From positions 11,098,001 to 11,162,000 of the forward strand of contig CP053160.1 of NCBI GenBank assembly GCA_014607495.2: a stretch of DNA of 64,000 bases, written 5' to 3'. A program made the translations under genes and the position numbers. Below are positions 10,663-22,986 of the stretch, one piece after another. Source of the stretch: Carposina sasakii. Lineage: Eukaryota > Arthropoda > Insecta > Lepidoptera > Carposinidae. The notes beneath the pieces were generated by a model that made no database searches, was not told the DNA's origin, and saw nothing but the letters and a program-made list of their open reading frames with translations. Positions within the stretch are counted from its first letter, which is position 1; each line of letters starts with the position of its first letter.

Positions 10663-12894
10663 CGTATGATATTATACCTATGTATTAGATACGATTTCAA
10701 TTAATTTTGACTAAGTATAAGTAAATTGTGTATTTGTGTTCAGCAAAAGAACGTGTGTATACTAACTCAAATAAATAAATAAGTACCTAGGCGTCTGCTA
10801 ACCTAACCTACCTCCCTATATACCTACATTCTATAGTTTACCTAAATTCTTGTATTCCTATAGTTACAAAAGTAATTTTATTTTTTATTTTATTTATTCA
10901 ACAAAAATCCACAGCTATTCTTACAGTTATACATAAAAAAAATAGTACCTAACATTATTATTAACATCAGGTACATTAATAAAATCTCTACCTACCACTC
11001 ACATATTTTATCATAGCATCTATGATTAACATTACCAAATTAAAAGAACTTTATCAAATAATCAATTTCTTACTTTTATATTCCTAACAAAAAATACAGT
11101 AGCGACACCCACCATATCAACTGCAACCGAAACCGTAATTGTCGAAAAAACTAACCTCAAAAACCTTTTTTGCCGCGCATTTTTTCTTCTAAGGACATGA
11201 CACCTGTTGAGCTAGTCACGTGAACTTTTTTGCTTCAAGGACGCGACGCGTGGCCTCCTTCGTTCATTCATGGGAGGGAGCCTCCTTGCGCGGCGGGGGA
11301 GGGTTGCTTTTTTTGTTCCCCTTACGTGAACCCGAGAGGGCTTTCACCTACGTGCATTTCGAGGTCACGGCGGGAGCTTTGGAGATGTTTTGCGTTGTTT
11401 TGGCGCCATAAGTTTATTTAGGTTCGTTTTTTTAGGTTGTCACACGTGCGTGTGTGGTTGGTGAAATATTTTTAAAATATTCGATTAGAGAATACCAGAT
11501 GAAGGTGTTATAAAGTTTTGTGACAAATATTTATGCGAATAATGAAATTAAAGGCTGTGATAAAAAGCTTACCTCAGATAATATCTATTCAAAAGATTAG
11601 ATGACCAACTACCGAACGCCATATAATCTATCTCGGTTGGTATAATACAATACTTCCCCTCCAACAATAATGAAGGGATTAATTGAACATTTGGCAAGCG
11701 CTCGATAACCACTATAGAACATCTTATTAAATTCATATTTAAATTAACAAGCTAAATTATTGCAAATGTGTTACATATTCAAATCAATAAGATAAAAGAC
11801 GATAAAGGAATAAGCATGCCAACGCGACCAGTAATTTAATCAGGTAACAAAAAGAGATGACATACGAGTACACTTTCATTGATAGAGCTTATAAATCTAT
11901 ATCTAAGTATATGTATAATAAAAATCTAAGTGACGTGTTTTATTTACTACTTATTTATCCTTATACAACAGCAATATTTACAGCCTAGATATAACGCCCC
12001 AATAGCCTTAACCTGTGCATATCTAAGCCTCAATCTGCGACGAAAGACTGACAACTAAACACTAGAATTATTAGCCTTAACTGGATTCTAATTAAAACGG
12101 TCCTGATAGTGCACCGTCGTAGACTGCGTAATTTACATTAATCCAATAATTGCATGGAGGTTTCCTAGTTAGAAATTCAAATGAGATGATGTACGGCGGG
12201 CGATGGGCGGCTAAGGGGGAACTAAGGAAACCTCCTTGGGTGTTACACATCCATGCTGTGGCCAGCACCTACTTGCTATCTGGATTGGTGATTGAGAATA
12301 GGCGGGAAAAGCTGTTAGGGACGGGTGTACGAGTAGTTTTTTGCCAAAATATAGATTTACTTGTTTTTGGCTTGTGTGTCTCTGAAGTTATGTTTTCTGT
12401 TGAATTGATTATAATAACACTTAGATTTTAATAGGAAGCTAATATTTCTTTGTTTGTGTTTTACATGAATGCCTTTGTACAAATTATATACTTTTGTTTA
12501 TTTAATTACAGTAGATACTCGTATACTGTATGAGATGCTACTGTTTCTATTGTTGTTTATTGCATTGAGTATCTAAATATATTAATGTTCTAAGTCCTCC
12601 AACAGAATTATGAACAGTCAAATTTAGTTTCGATATATTACGGCCGAGGATCATCCCAGCATTGACTGATTCTTGGATTTACAAGTCAAATCTAGGCTGA
12701 AACTTAGCGCTACATTCATCAAGCCTTAGTTCGTGAGAATTTTGGTGAATACAACCTGTCCAATATTTGTAGGTAACATCAATGCTTCAGTAGTTAGTTC
12801 TGGTCAAATATTCTTGACTAAATTACTCATTTACTTATATTCAACTGATGCCATGAAATAATAATCTTTTCTAGGTCAGTATTCTTATTCTTTA
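10663..12894. other. Noncoding stretch with two GC-rich blocks
   Basis: Block 11180-11440 is GC-rich (ggcctccttcg, gcgcggcggggga, gaggtcacggcgggagc) and open in two overlapping plus frames, the pattern of composition rather than coding. Block 12100-12330 holds ATTA-containing words followed by the hairpin listed separately. Either could be a regulatory element. The remainder is AT-rich and unremarkable. Confidence 0.4.
12156..12235. repeat. Inverted repeat with 49-base loop
   Basis: ggaggtttcctagtt pairs with aactaaggaaacctcc; one unpaired base interrupts an otherwise perfect stem. The loop is GC-rich (ggcgggcgatgggcggc). It could be a structured element or a composite palindrome; no function is known. 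Confidence 0.6.
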
Positions 12895-13012
12895 TTACAT
12901 ATACATATAATTAAGCCTTTACGAGTATCCCTTACGGGGTAGGCAGAGTACCAAGGGCCGATAGAACCACATGATGCCACTTCTGACCAATCTTGAGGGT
13001 ATAGTTGAGATG
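12895..13012 (-). mobile_element. Retroelement 3'-end family G, copy 1
   Basis: Shares taaaggg/cccttacggggtaggcag, ccgatagaaccacat and gccacttctgaccaat with five further copies (20085, 30583, 36174, 58319, 58640). In the reference orientation the copies end in (TATG)n. Variable starts and a common simple-repeat tail point to 5'-truncated SINE or LINE 3' ends. Confidence 0.85.
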
Positions 13013-15562
13013 TAAAAGTTCTTTATTGCACACAGATTAATAAAAATTAACAACAAAAGTATATTAGGTACTTAATTTTTTTTACATATAAAACTAGAAC
13101 TTTTATTTTTATAATATTGCCTGCCTACTTAATTATAAGAGCAATTAAACTTTTCCAAAATTGACTTTATGATAGCAATTTTGGCCTCAACCACACGGAT
13201 GGGTGTGACTATAATTAGTTACTAAGAACAAATTACGTTTAAGGTACCATAAATTATCTATGTAGATGAAAGCATTATTAAATCATAATCTTTTTAGTAA
13301 TAATTATCGTTGGAAATCTTCACGGGCTAACAATGGAACCATGTATTTACGCCTTCACATAGAGCTGATTAATTCCACTATTATGATAATAAGCAACGAG
13401 GATTTTTGGTCCGATGCGCCGAGTTTTGTACCGCTAAGTGTTTACATTTTTTATTCTCTTGTCTTAATAGTGTTTGTTTAACGTTTTATCTTTACGCACT
13501 ACTTTTAAGTTTATAACTGTTTCCAATTGTAACGTATCGTTTGTAGTTTTTAAGCCGAAAGTGCGACACTTCATCTGCATTAATTATTACCTACTTATGT
13601 ATACCTACGGCCAATTTCTCAACCACTGACAATAATTGACAATCGATTTCACTGGATCCTTTTTCGTGGACACACATTTATCGCGAATTAGCACTATTGC
13701 CGATTTACACTTACAATATCACCACTATTATCTTTAACCTTATTTGATCTAATTATTTTTCTTTACGTAATTTCGGAATTTAAATTTAATTTAAAAACAA
13801 AGCGCAACTAAATAGAATTAATATAAATACCATACACAATTAAGCGTTCTGTTTGGTAGTTGACAATATTGATTGCACCAAGGCACCTTGGGGCCCGCAA
13901 CTTGAGATCACAATTAGGGCACGGACCAATCTAATTATATTTCCGATCGGTCCAGTGAAGGCGCACTGCGTAGTTTGCCTATCGGGTTTTGGATTTAGAC
14001 TAACTACATTTTCAAATCTTACATACAATTCTGGAAAATTATTACATGCATCAAAATTGCTACGATCCCATGTCATTTTAAAGTATTACTTTTTGTATTT
14101 GGGAATTAAGACGCCATTGTTAAGTTTACCCCATTTCGATAACAGAGTCATTATATGTATGAGTATGTATGTTTGCTGCAGTTTAGAGTGTCATCTCGCT
14201 TCTTGAATGAAAACAATCCTGCTTTCAGAGGAATTTAATAGTTTATGTCATAGCTTCGCAGTTTTGATTGAATTTGAAGAACATTTATAAAATAACAAAA
14301 AAGGAAATTAAAGAAAGTATTCCTCTTTGAGAGTCGTTTAAAATACTTGATTATGTCACTAAACAGCATCAGTTTTAGCTTGATCAGTACCTAATAGTTG
14401 GGGAACCATCTTTGGCTTCTCGTGAGGGATGGCAACCGTGAATACCAAACCGTCCCAATCAGATACAGACCATGACTTAATTACTGCTGCTTCACTACTG
14501 ATTGTCGACATGCGATTTCCAATTGTTACGGTATATCCCCAGATACTCTTACTGTAAATATACAGGAGGGTTAACTTAAATTTTTATTGACGTGTTCTTC
14601 TGGAATATATAAAAACAAATTTGAAAATCAAGATAAAACAATAGTGGTAGAACATAATTTTTACAGATATTGACACCATAATATTATAAAATTATTTATC
14701 CTAGCGCTAGTTTAGCATCATTCACAGATATATATTTCTTGTATCACGAACCTACATAAAGACTTACAGAATTGAAGTAATCAAAATTCTTAACATCATT
14801 GAGAGCATGAAAAAGTGGGATTTATGAAGCGAATTGATACTCGTCAAAGTTGGTAAGTTTATGCTAACATTTACAACAGTGACGATTACTAAAAGTGTTA
14901 AAAGCAAATTAGATAATACCAATTAGATGCAGATTATCGAATTTCGTCCGCACAGCACTACTGATTGCCGTCAAGCGATTTCGGAAATTGCTAAGGTGTC
15001 CTGCCTCCCTCCCTCCTTGTGTTTTGGCACTACTGTAGAAAGGGTGGGAAGAGGAAGCTTGATTATACAGTGGAGAAGGTTGGACTTTGTGTCAATTGTG
15101 ATGCAGAATCCAGGATCGGAAACTATTTCCAGTTAAATAACTTAAATAGGTCCATAATAAATACTTTTAATGAGATGATTGATGAATACCTAGCAGTTGA
15201 ATGTTAATGTAGGTATAGGTAGATAAAAATGAATGCAATAGTTTCTGACAAATTTTGTCAAGGATAATAAATTGTTGTTGTAGAATGATTAAAACTACAT
15301 TAGGTAAGTATCGTGACAGACTTCTTGATTGTGATCTTTTGTAATGTAATATTATTAATGTCTGCTACTAAATTGAATTCCTCTGTGGCCCGGTCAACAC
15401 TCCGCTCAAAACATTTTATAGGTAGTAAAACGTAGGGATGCTTAGTTATTATTGTTTCCACCAGAATAATGGTGCGTATATTTATTACTTTGGTGTCTGT
15501 TTATTTTCTATTTTTAGTTTTATGTCCTTTTTCGCAATCAACTTCAAGTTGATGCTCAATTA
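13013..15562. other. Noncoding stretch, no gene recognised
   Basis: A GC-richer segment at 13850-14070 is open on both strands and looks like noncoding DNA. A frame at 15019-15207 (62 codons, containing CVNCDAESRIGNYFQ) has some protein-like character but no start context, splice sites or family I recognise. Confidence 0.4.
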
Positions 15563-15597
15563 ACTATTGTTACTTACTAAAATTAAGTAACAATAGT
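15563..15597. repeat. Perfect 14-bp hairpin, 7-base loop
   Basis: ACTATTGTTACTTA and TAAGTAACAATAGT are exact reverse complements. There is no U-run or flanking structure to suggest a terminator or a microRNA precursor. Confidence 0.8.
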
Positions 15598-16691
15598 CAT
15601 ATTTAATATGCCTGTCAATTTATTACTTCAATTTGAAATATCCACGTATTTTTAATTTTAATTAAATAATTAGCAACTCTCTTTACTACCGCATATAGAT
15701 AACTGTTAATATAATTAAGGACAATTTTGAGCTTAAATAAAATTTGTCGAAGAAACCAAACCTGCAGTAAAATACAAAATAACCGTAATAATGTATCGGA
15801 AAAATATATTTCCATTATGAAAACTAAAGACATTAAAAATCTTCACTTTTTCTAATATAATCTCCGTTCAGATCGCAATAACACTTCATCCCCCCAATGG
15901 CCCAAGCAACCCACAAAACCTACGGTCCGTCATAACTTCAACTTCAAAAGTAATACCATCAACTCGGTGTTAACTTAATTTGAGTCACTTTAACAAGTCC
16001 AATTAAAGGAATTTGTGTTTCTCTTATCTTCAATATAACATTGAGCATAATTTCAAATTATATTTCAAACTTTCCGATAATGAAGGGTGGGCGAGCGGGT
16101 TGGGAGGGACAACCCCCTCTGCCTCGCTTATTTCATTAGTTACATAAATTCTCCTATTGAGGATGGCTGGCAAAGGGGCCGGTTACCCTTATTACGAGAG
16201 TCTCCTTATCAATACAATTATTAATACAATAATATTATTACTGTAATAATTTTGGAGCAGCAAAGAGGAGTAGCTTAACTTTGCCAGCAATAAAGGGCGG
16301 AAGATAATGGAAGGGAAAACAGTTTGAAGTTTTATTGGGAAATTGGAAGACTAATTGGCAGCATTATCGATTAGTTGGCGACTTAGTACTGGAAGTTGCG
16401 AGGTACGCTTATTTTTGATCCTTAATTACATTTTACTAAGTAATTAACAATTAATTAAAAAACGAATAAGTAAATAGCTACATAATTGATTGATTTGAGA
16501 TATTGACTTGTATAACTTATTTGTCCATTTAAAATCTATATTCATAACAATTCTAGTATTTTCCATCTGACACTGCTATGCTAAACGCGGCTGTAGTTCA
16601 CATACGATCTCTTATTTTTTTCTTTTCTCTTATTTTTATTCTACCTTATTTTGGGAAGACAGCCGTAAGTTTATATATGTACCTACGAGCA
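15598..16691. other. Noncoding stretch with a possible conserved block
   Basis: Between about 15890 and 16420 the sequence carries many short distinct GC-rich words between ATTA-rich ones (for example caaaggggccggttaccc, ggaagactaattggcagc, tatcgattagttgg). This pattern is typical of insect developmental enhancers, but that is only an impression. No gene seen. Confidence 0.35.
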
Positions 16692-17073
16692 TACGGGGTG
16701 ATTTTTGATCATCAACGTTCCCGAAAACTACGAAATCTCCTCATCATCACGATCATTTTTCTCCATGGAAGCATACCTGGGAAGTGTCTGGTTTCCAAAA
16801 TATTAGGGTGCAAAGTTGAGTAAATAGACTGCGTTTTTCTTCATGCACATAGACGCGCGTAGCAAGTTTTTTTCACGAGAAATAATTAATATCTGTCTAT
16901 GAAATAACTAGCATAAACACTGGACACTATAAATTTCGCTCGATCAAGTAATTAAATAAAAATCTAAAAAAATTACATCTTTTCACAGCATTTTTTTGAC
17001 ATAAACTTACTTTATTTCATGTATAGAGTACGTACCCTTCGCTAAGGGTGGCAACGAAAAAACATCCTGTATA
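16692..17073 (-). mobile_element. TIR element family A, copy 2
   Basis: Same layout as 8776-9158. Ends are tacggggtgatttttg and ttcctgtata-type; internal landmarks are all present. About 382 bp, uninterrupted, no coding capacity. Confidence 0.9.
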
Positions 17074-19370
17074 GATATAGACAAAAATCTAAACAATTCA
17101 GTGATCTTACCAACCACAACTATCAAGAATGTAGGTACTAATGTGCTATAAATATATGTATATATTCTTTCTTTTGAATTTGTAACAGAGAAAACTGTAA
17201 ATTTTATTTTTGTAATTACGAAATGGAAAAAGATTACTTAAATATATTTACCAAACTTGTTAACCCTTTGGTTGACACAAGTTATTCCATTAAATTATAT
17301 ACCGCCAAATCTGATTAAAATTCTGCTTGCTAATTTTGCGTTGGCAAGAGAAAACCTGGAAAACTACACAAGATTTGTTATGAAAAAATTTTTAAGAAGG
17401 CGCCATTGATGGATTTTAGATGAACTAGTTCACTAAAGCGATGTACGAAGAATCGTCAAAGAAGTATACGCTATACGCGAGGTATCAAAACTAAAGACCA
17501 CTAACCAATACGATATACTCGTATATATGAGTAATAATAATTCACCTAATCAAGATATTTTAAACGCCTAGTTGCTCTACTACTATAATCGCTCTAAAAT
17601 ATCACTAAACCTTTATATCAGCAAAAATTAAAAACGTTGGTTTAGATAACATAGCGAACTCTTACAAACCTTGGAACATGACACAATTAACCTGCCCGAA
17701 GCCTCATATAGAAATTTAAACTAGGTTAGGGTAATCCCGGGCCCGAGATCCACTAGTACAGCCATAATTCCTTAGGGCCACGTCTCATTATAACACTAAT
17801 ACAAGACTCATCCCGAAGTTACGGTGAATACATTAAAGGGTTCAATCCTTACTGATGAGACATTGGCCGGGGGGAACCCCCCAACGGGGTCGTCCCGGCC
17901 AGTGGCCTGGCAGGGGGAAATAAGGCAAGCATTATAGGAGATAGCGTTCATTTACATTGTTCAATAACTCCAAGTAGTGTCCGGGCGAATATTAGTTTAT
18001 GGCGTGCGGTGCGCCCAACATTTTAGCTATTACTACACACGAGTACGGCTACACAATACAGGCCAATTGCCAACGTTGGACGCAATGTCTACAAGTCATT
18101 TTGATTTCCAATATTTTGGCTTCACCCGATATAAATGGAAGCCAACAGCAAACGTTGGACGCACACAGCGGTCATCCGATTTCCTAAAGGGTGGAATAAT
18201 TTCCTCCTTAATTAATTCGATTTGGTTTTAATTAACAAGGCGCCAATTTCAATAAGAAAACTGAAAGGAGATTTTTTGATTACAAATTTTTCCGAGACAA
18301 ATTGTAATTTGTGCCCGATTGTACGTCGGTGTGAGAAGGGGTAGGGTGTAGCGCTAGGCATAATAAGACGGGGGCAGTGCACGCACTGTCGGAAATATAC
18401 GACATTACTATCAGAGAGTGGCATGCATGGGACGCCCGACGTATATCCAAGCACATAAATATAGAGAATCAAGATGCATGTAGTTTAGACCTTGCAGTTT
18501 AGAATTTGCTCGGACTTCGTAGGCCGATGTTACTAATATATCTCTAGTAACATGTGTTCCGAAACATAGGATAACAAGGAACTTTAGTTATGATTTTTTA
18601 AAGATGCGTAAAGGATAAAATATATACAACTGGTTATCACATTGTCATGATATATTTGTTTAGCACCATTAGTGAATAGATAATCTCCTACTTTACGCTA
18701 TTTCGTAAATCTTTACTACTCGTAGTATGGAAGATATTATTCTTTTAATAGCTAATTACTATGATACAGTAATCCATTTGAATATAGTGAAATTACTGTT
18801 TATTTCTGCAAATTTATTTATTTATTGAATTTATCTAATTAGTCTAATTACTGTAGTCAGCTACACCATTGACCTACTACTATTGAACTACTGGACCGAT
18901 TTGAAAAAAATCTTTCTCCACTAGAATTCTGTCATGGTGCACTAGTCCAGGTTTTTTTAAAAGTACCTCTGTGACATTATACATAAATTAAGTTTGGCTA
19001 TCCTCAGAAAATAACAAAAACAATGCATTTACACTAAGAATGACTGGACGGAAAAGAGGTCAATCGTCTACAGTATAAAATAGTACCGAAGTGAAGCAAA
19101 CTTATTAAAAAATCTGGTAAGTAATTATGAAATAATTATTGTAATGTACAATTTAAAAAAACTGCCTTAGTCCACTGACCATAATGTTAGTTCCATTATA
19201 TCTCGCCTCCATGGTTCTTACCCCCCGGGTAAAGAGGAGCAAAGGTAGGCTTCGTACGCAAACGGAGATGCACTGACTAATTATTGAGGGGTAACACTAA
19301 CAAGAACGGACGAGATTCTACATCCTATTGTATCGTAGAGCCGGATAGGTTGACGAGATTTGGCGTCATA
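17074..19370. other. Noncoding stretch with a GC-rich block at 17.65-18.25 kb
   Basis: The block includes a GC palindromic area (ggccggggggaacccccc) and two exact copies of AACGTTGGACGCA at 18072-18084 and 18151-18163. Around 18900-18990 there is degenerate text (ccgatttgaaaaaaatc...tccactagaa) typical of old Helitron or LINE debris. No gene recognised. Confidence 0.4.
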
Positions 19371-19442
19371 TCTATACTATGTATACTATGCTATTATAAT
19401 GGGGTAAAATTTTCATGTTTCTGTATTGGGGTAAACTAAACA
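19371..19442 (+). repeat. Direct repeat left of Helitron
   Basis: About 72 bp, tctatactatgtatactatg through ggggtaaactaaaca, repeated with few changes at 19773-19845 on the far side of the Helitron. Confidence 0.85.
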
Positions 19443-19772
19443 TCTATACATATAATAAAAATGTAACGGATCAATGTCTGTAAATGGAAGATATATGAGA
19501 AAAAATATTATAGGAGTCCTTTATCAACGCAATAGAACCCAAAACGATGATTTTTGGATTTTTTGTCTGTTTGTCGGTTTGTCTGTGCTTTTGTCCACGA
19601 TAATCTCAGAAACGGCTGAACCGATTTCGATGCAGTTTTCAGGAATATATTGTGACAGGTCCCACTTAACATATAGTCTACTTTTTATCTGGGAAAATGT
19701 TTTTATCCCGGATAATTTCGACATTTTGTTTTTTCTGTAGTCCACGTGGACGGAGTCGCGGGCGGCCACTAG
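19443..19772 (+). mobile_element. Short non-autonomous Helitron (330 bp)
   Basis: Begins A|TCTATACATATAATAAAA and ends ggcggccaCTAG|T. A perfect palindrome gtccacgtggac about 20 bp before the end would form the 3' hairpin. It contains agaaacggctgaaccgattt, a phrase common in these elements. A second copy lies at 30869-31207, about 85-90% alike by eye. No Rep/helicase coding. Confidence 0.85.
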
Positions 19773-19845
19773 TCTACACTATGTATACTATGTTATTATA
19801 ATGGGGTAAAATTTGCAAGTTTCTGTATTGGGGTAAACTAAACAT
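19773..19845 (+). repeat. Direct repeat right of Helitron
   Basis: Pairs with 19371-19442. Helitrons do not make target duplications, so this probably reflects a tandem duplication present before insertion. Confidence 0.85.
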
Positions 19846-20084
19846 ATTTTATAAACATGGATTTTAAAATTTAGTTTCGACGACTATAATACATAGGTTG
19901 GTATGTCTATTTTTCTTTTACATATTTAACAGTAGTTGTAAAGCAAGTTCCAGTGATTCTCAGTTTAGAAAAACTTTTTATTCGAATATAATCTTAATCC
20001 CGATAGGTTAGCTAAGGTGTTTTAAATTTTTTTGTTTTTTGTTGTGACAAAACAAACAGTAAATTATTGTGAACGTACCGTGTA

Positions 20085-20214
20085 CTAACCGAACTTGTAC
20101 ATCTCAACTATACCCTCAAAATTGGTCAGAAGTGGCACCATGTGGTTCTATCGGCTCTTGGTGCTCTGCCTACCCCGTAAGGGATAAATGCGTGATTATA
20201 TGTATGTATGTACC
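20085..20214 (+). mobile_element. Retroelement 3'-end family G, copy 2
   Basis: Runs from accgaacttgtacatctc through tctgcctaccccgtaaggga to the tail atgtatgtatgta. Start truncated. Confidence 0.85.
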
Positions 20215-22212
20215 GTGTACTAATTAAAGATCTATAAGACATACATACATAAAATCACCCGATTTTCTCTAAGATATTCCGGACCTCAAATAACAGACTA
20301 ATCCTTACAAAATTTACAGTAACTTCATTAACCAGCGTAATCAACAAGACAAAGGAGTCCGATACCCCACCGACCTCAACAACGCCAATGCGACATTTAA
20401 TCTTCGATCATAATTTCTATACTCGGTGTAAGCATAAATTCATACGTGGTCGCACGCACGCATCGTACCGTCAAACAAACTGGCAGTTTAATCAAACCCA
20501 TTAGACAACTGAGCCAAACGGAGCGACCAGGATCAACTGAGCCGTGAACGTGTTGGTTTCTTCCTCGCCTGTTACAAGGTGGGGTGTCTCCGAAAATTGG
20601 CACTGTCTATGCCTTTAACGCCTTGCTGGCTGTTGACCAACGCTAGGTGGCGGGAGGCGATGCGTTCTTAGTAAAGATGGCGGACTGTTTTGGCGGGAGA
20701 TTTTGGAAGATGCCACTATGGATTTCGATTTTCCAGGTAAATTGAGAGATCAATTTTATTCTGTAAGGGCCAATATCCTACCTGAATGATAAAGTTGATG
20801 TTGTCTTTATGTAAAACTTGGTCAGATACATTATCATTGGAATAATCTGAACTAAATCACAATTAGAAATCATTATGTAGGAAAACTCGTAGAAAATGTA
20901 GCTACGACATACAAAATAGTTAAAAGCTTTCTTATTTTAAGTATCTCAAAGAATAAATCCTATTTAATTATGCCAATAAAAGTTTTCAATGAATGCTGAA
21001 TTTAGACACCTTCACTGGTAAATTATTATATTCAAAATCCATGCGAATCTAAAATAGTCTCCCAACTCGCATATAACCCATAACTCGCATCACCAATTTG
21101 CGTAATTCTTCAATTAAGCCAGTGAACTGCGTCAAGCTAGAAAGTGCAGCATCAGGCCGTAAGCAAGCTGGCTGCGACGGCATTTATCAAGCCAGACGTA
21201 GCCGCATGCATTACGGAGACCGATACATGTCTGGGGTTGTGTCACACCGATGCGATTTTGGCCTACTTTTTGCTGTTCAGCGAATGTTTAGCAAGTACCT
21301 TTAATACATAGGTACATTAGACACCAGAATTGCTTATTAATTTCATATAATTTTAGGACTGGAACTCGCGTTTAACATGATTGACAGTTCGTGAATAAAT
21401 TTCGCTCGATTTTATTTCTGTTTAATAGATTTGTTTCAAATGCAAATAATTGGATATTTAACAATACATTCTGTGTTTATTACTAAAAATCTCACTCATT
21501 CTGCAAACGCGAGTTGTAAAGTAACATATTACGCAGCGAAACCGCTACCTAGCCTTCTCATCGTTCCCACCAAGAACAAGTTGTTATATCATTGAAATTA
21601 GTAAAACACACAATAGATGCGAAGTGCGAAGAGGTTCATCGATCAATCTTATGTATTTGTTAGTCTTTACAACCATGTATGTATGTAACCTCTTTTCTTT
21701 AATTTCTATTTATGAATATACTCGTAACTTTAATTAAATTATTCTTTTCATAAAAATTCAGAGGTGCTATACATTTCTTGTATAGCTTTCATCACAATTT
21801 ATATTTACTTATTTTTGAAATTTATTCCACTCACTTTATTAATTTGTTTTATTCATCTATTACATATTTGTCCCTCTATAATTCACTTATATAGTTTTGA
21901 AGAAATGTGTTATAAGCATAAGCGTGTCAAATTTATGTGAGACTGTGATGCGCATAAGATTTATATCATAGACATTGAGGCACTCGAGGTTCCAGTGCAA
22001 TGGAATATTTTTTATTTTATTTTCTATATTAGGAAAACCAACAGCATTTACATTTTATAATAATTACAGGTAAATTTAATTTATAATTAGGCCAAGAATA
22101 GGTTTTCACAATATTTCTGTGTTAAAGTGGTACGTTTAGAAACAGGGGCAAAGACAAATATGTTTAATCCTATGGGAATACGGGCAGATCGGTTTCCTAT
22201 TTTAATATTTCA
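20215..22212. other. Noncoding stretch with a GC-rich block near 20.4-20.7 kb
   Basis: The block carries the sites listed at 20644-20699. A second balanced segment at 21100-21300 is open on the plus strand (68 codons) but has no recognisable product. A short word cluster near 20786 (aaagttgatgttgtctttat) recurs near 46523 and weakly near 52991, an unassigned small repeat. Confidence 0.4.
20644..20699. promoter_or_regulatory. Candidate site cluster: CTCF-, Pho- and E2F-like
   Basis: Within 56 bp lie AGGTGGCGGG (resembles the insect CTCF core), AAGATGGCGG (contains the Pho/YY1 core GCCAT on the other strand) and TTTTGGCGGGA (matches an E2F site). These are motif matches only; function is inferred from density. 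Confidence 0.3.
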
Positions 22213-22346
22213 AATTTAGGTTGAAAAACTGCGTTCTTGAGTTCTTACATTACAATTAATCCTTAATCAAATTAGTCATTTACAGTCGAGGATTGAGAAT
22301 TAATTGTAATGTAAGGACTCAAGAACGCAGTTTTTTAACCTAAATT
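22213..22346. mobile_element. MITE with about 48-bp inverted arms
   Basis: aatttaggttgaaaaactgc on the left is mirrored by gcagttttttaacctaaatt on the right, and the arms continue through cttgag, ttacattacaattaat. Total 134 bp with a short unpaired centre. The termini and target duplication are unclear. Confidence 0.8.
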
Positions 22347-22894
22347 AGAATACCTACTAGGGGTAAATGAACTGCAAAAAAATTAAAGCGTTTAGTTACG
22401 GTGTGACAACTAGCCAACACCGATACAACAGCGTCTATAACGAAAGTCCGACGCGTATATATAACTCATCTCCGGCACCCAGTTAAATTATTCAGGGGAG
22501 AGTAATCTTATTACATTTACATATTAATCAACGGATTTTAATTATCCCCCCAAACCCCCCTTCGGTTGCCTTGATAATTTGCTCTTGAAATGCGACTTGA
22601 TTAAAGATGTGTTTGTGTGGGTGTAATGTTCGGAAATAGTGTGTTTGTGTGAACCTAATTAGGTACCTATTGCTATGGGAGTACTTTACCTCGAGTTCGG
22701 TACGAATTACTTTCGTTACGGAGACACATACCTGAAATAAAATAAACAAATATTATATAACTGTAAATTAGCAATACAATCATAGTGATATGATGAGTGG
22801 AAAGCTCACAAACAGGTACGAAACTCAGTAGGTATATAAAGTGTCTCCTAAAAGAAAGGCTTCCCTGACACATTACTTAACAACATGTAGTGTT
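22347..22894. other. Noncoding stretch, nothing specific
   Basis: A C-run segment (tccccccaaacccccc) lies near 22546. Otherwise AT-rich with no gene or repeat recognised. Confidence 0.4.
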
Positions 22895-22986
22895 GTTACA
22901 ATACCGCGTCTAAAGTTAGACACTGTTTACAAAATGACATTTGACAGTAAATAAGGCAATGTTTAAATTCTATTGTAATAACACGG
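22895..22986 (+). repeat. Short repeat family C, copy 2
   Basis: ttacaataccgcgtctaaag, agacactgtttacaaaatga, catttgacag and attgtaataacacgg. The ends attacaat.../...attgtaat are inverted. Confidence 0.7.

Noticed and set aside
15019..15207. 62-codon frame with CVNCDAESRIGNYFQ
   Set aside because: Some protein-like text, but no homologue known to me, no second cysteine pair, no splice sites; kept only as a note.
17739..17766. Vector-polylinker-like text (cccgggcccgagatccactagt)
   Set aside because: It shares atccactagt and nearby SmaI/ApaI-like words with cloning vectors, but order and spacing differ and the flanks are ordinary genomic DNA, so contamination is unlikely.
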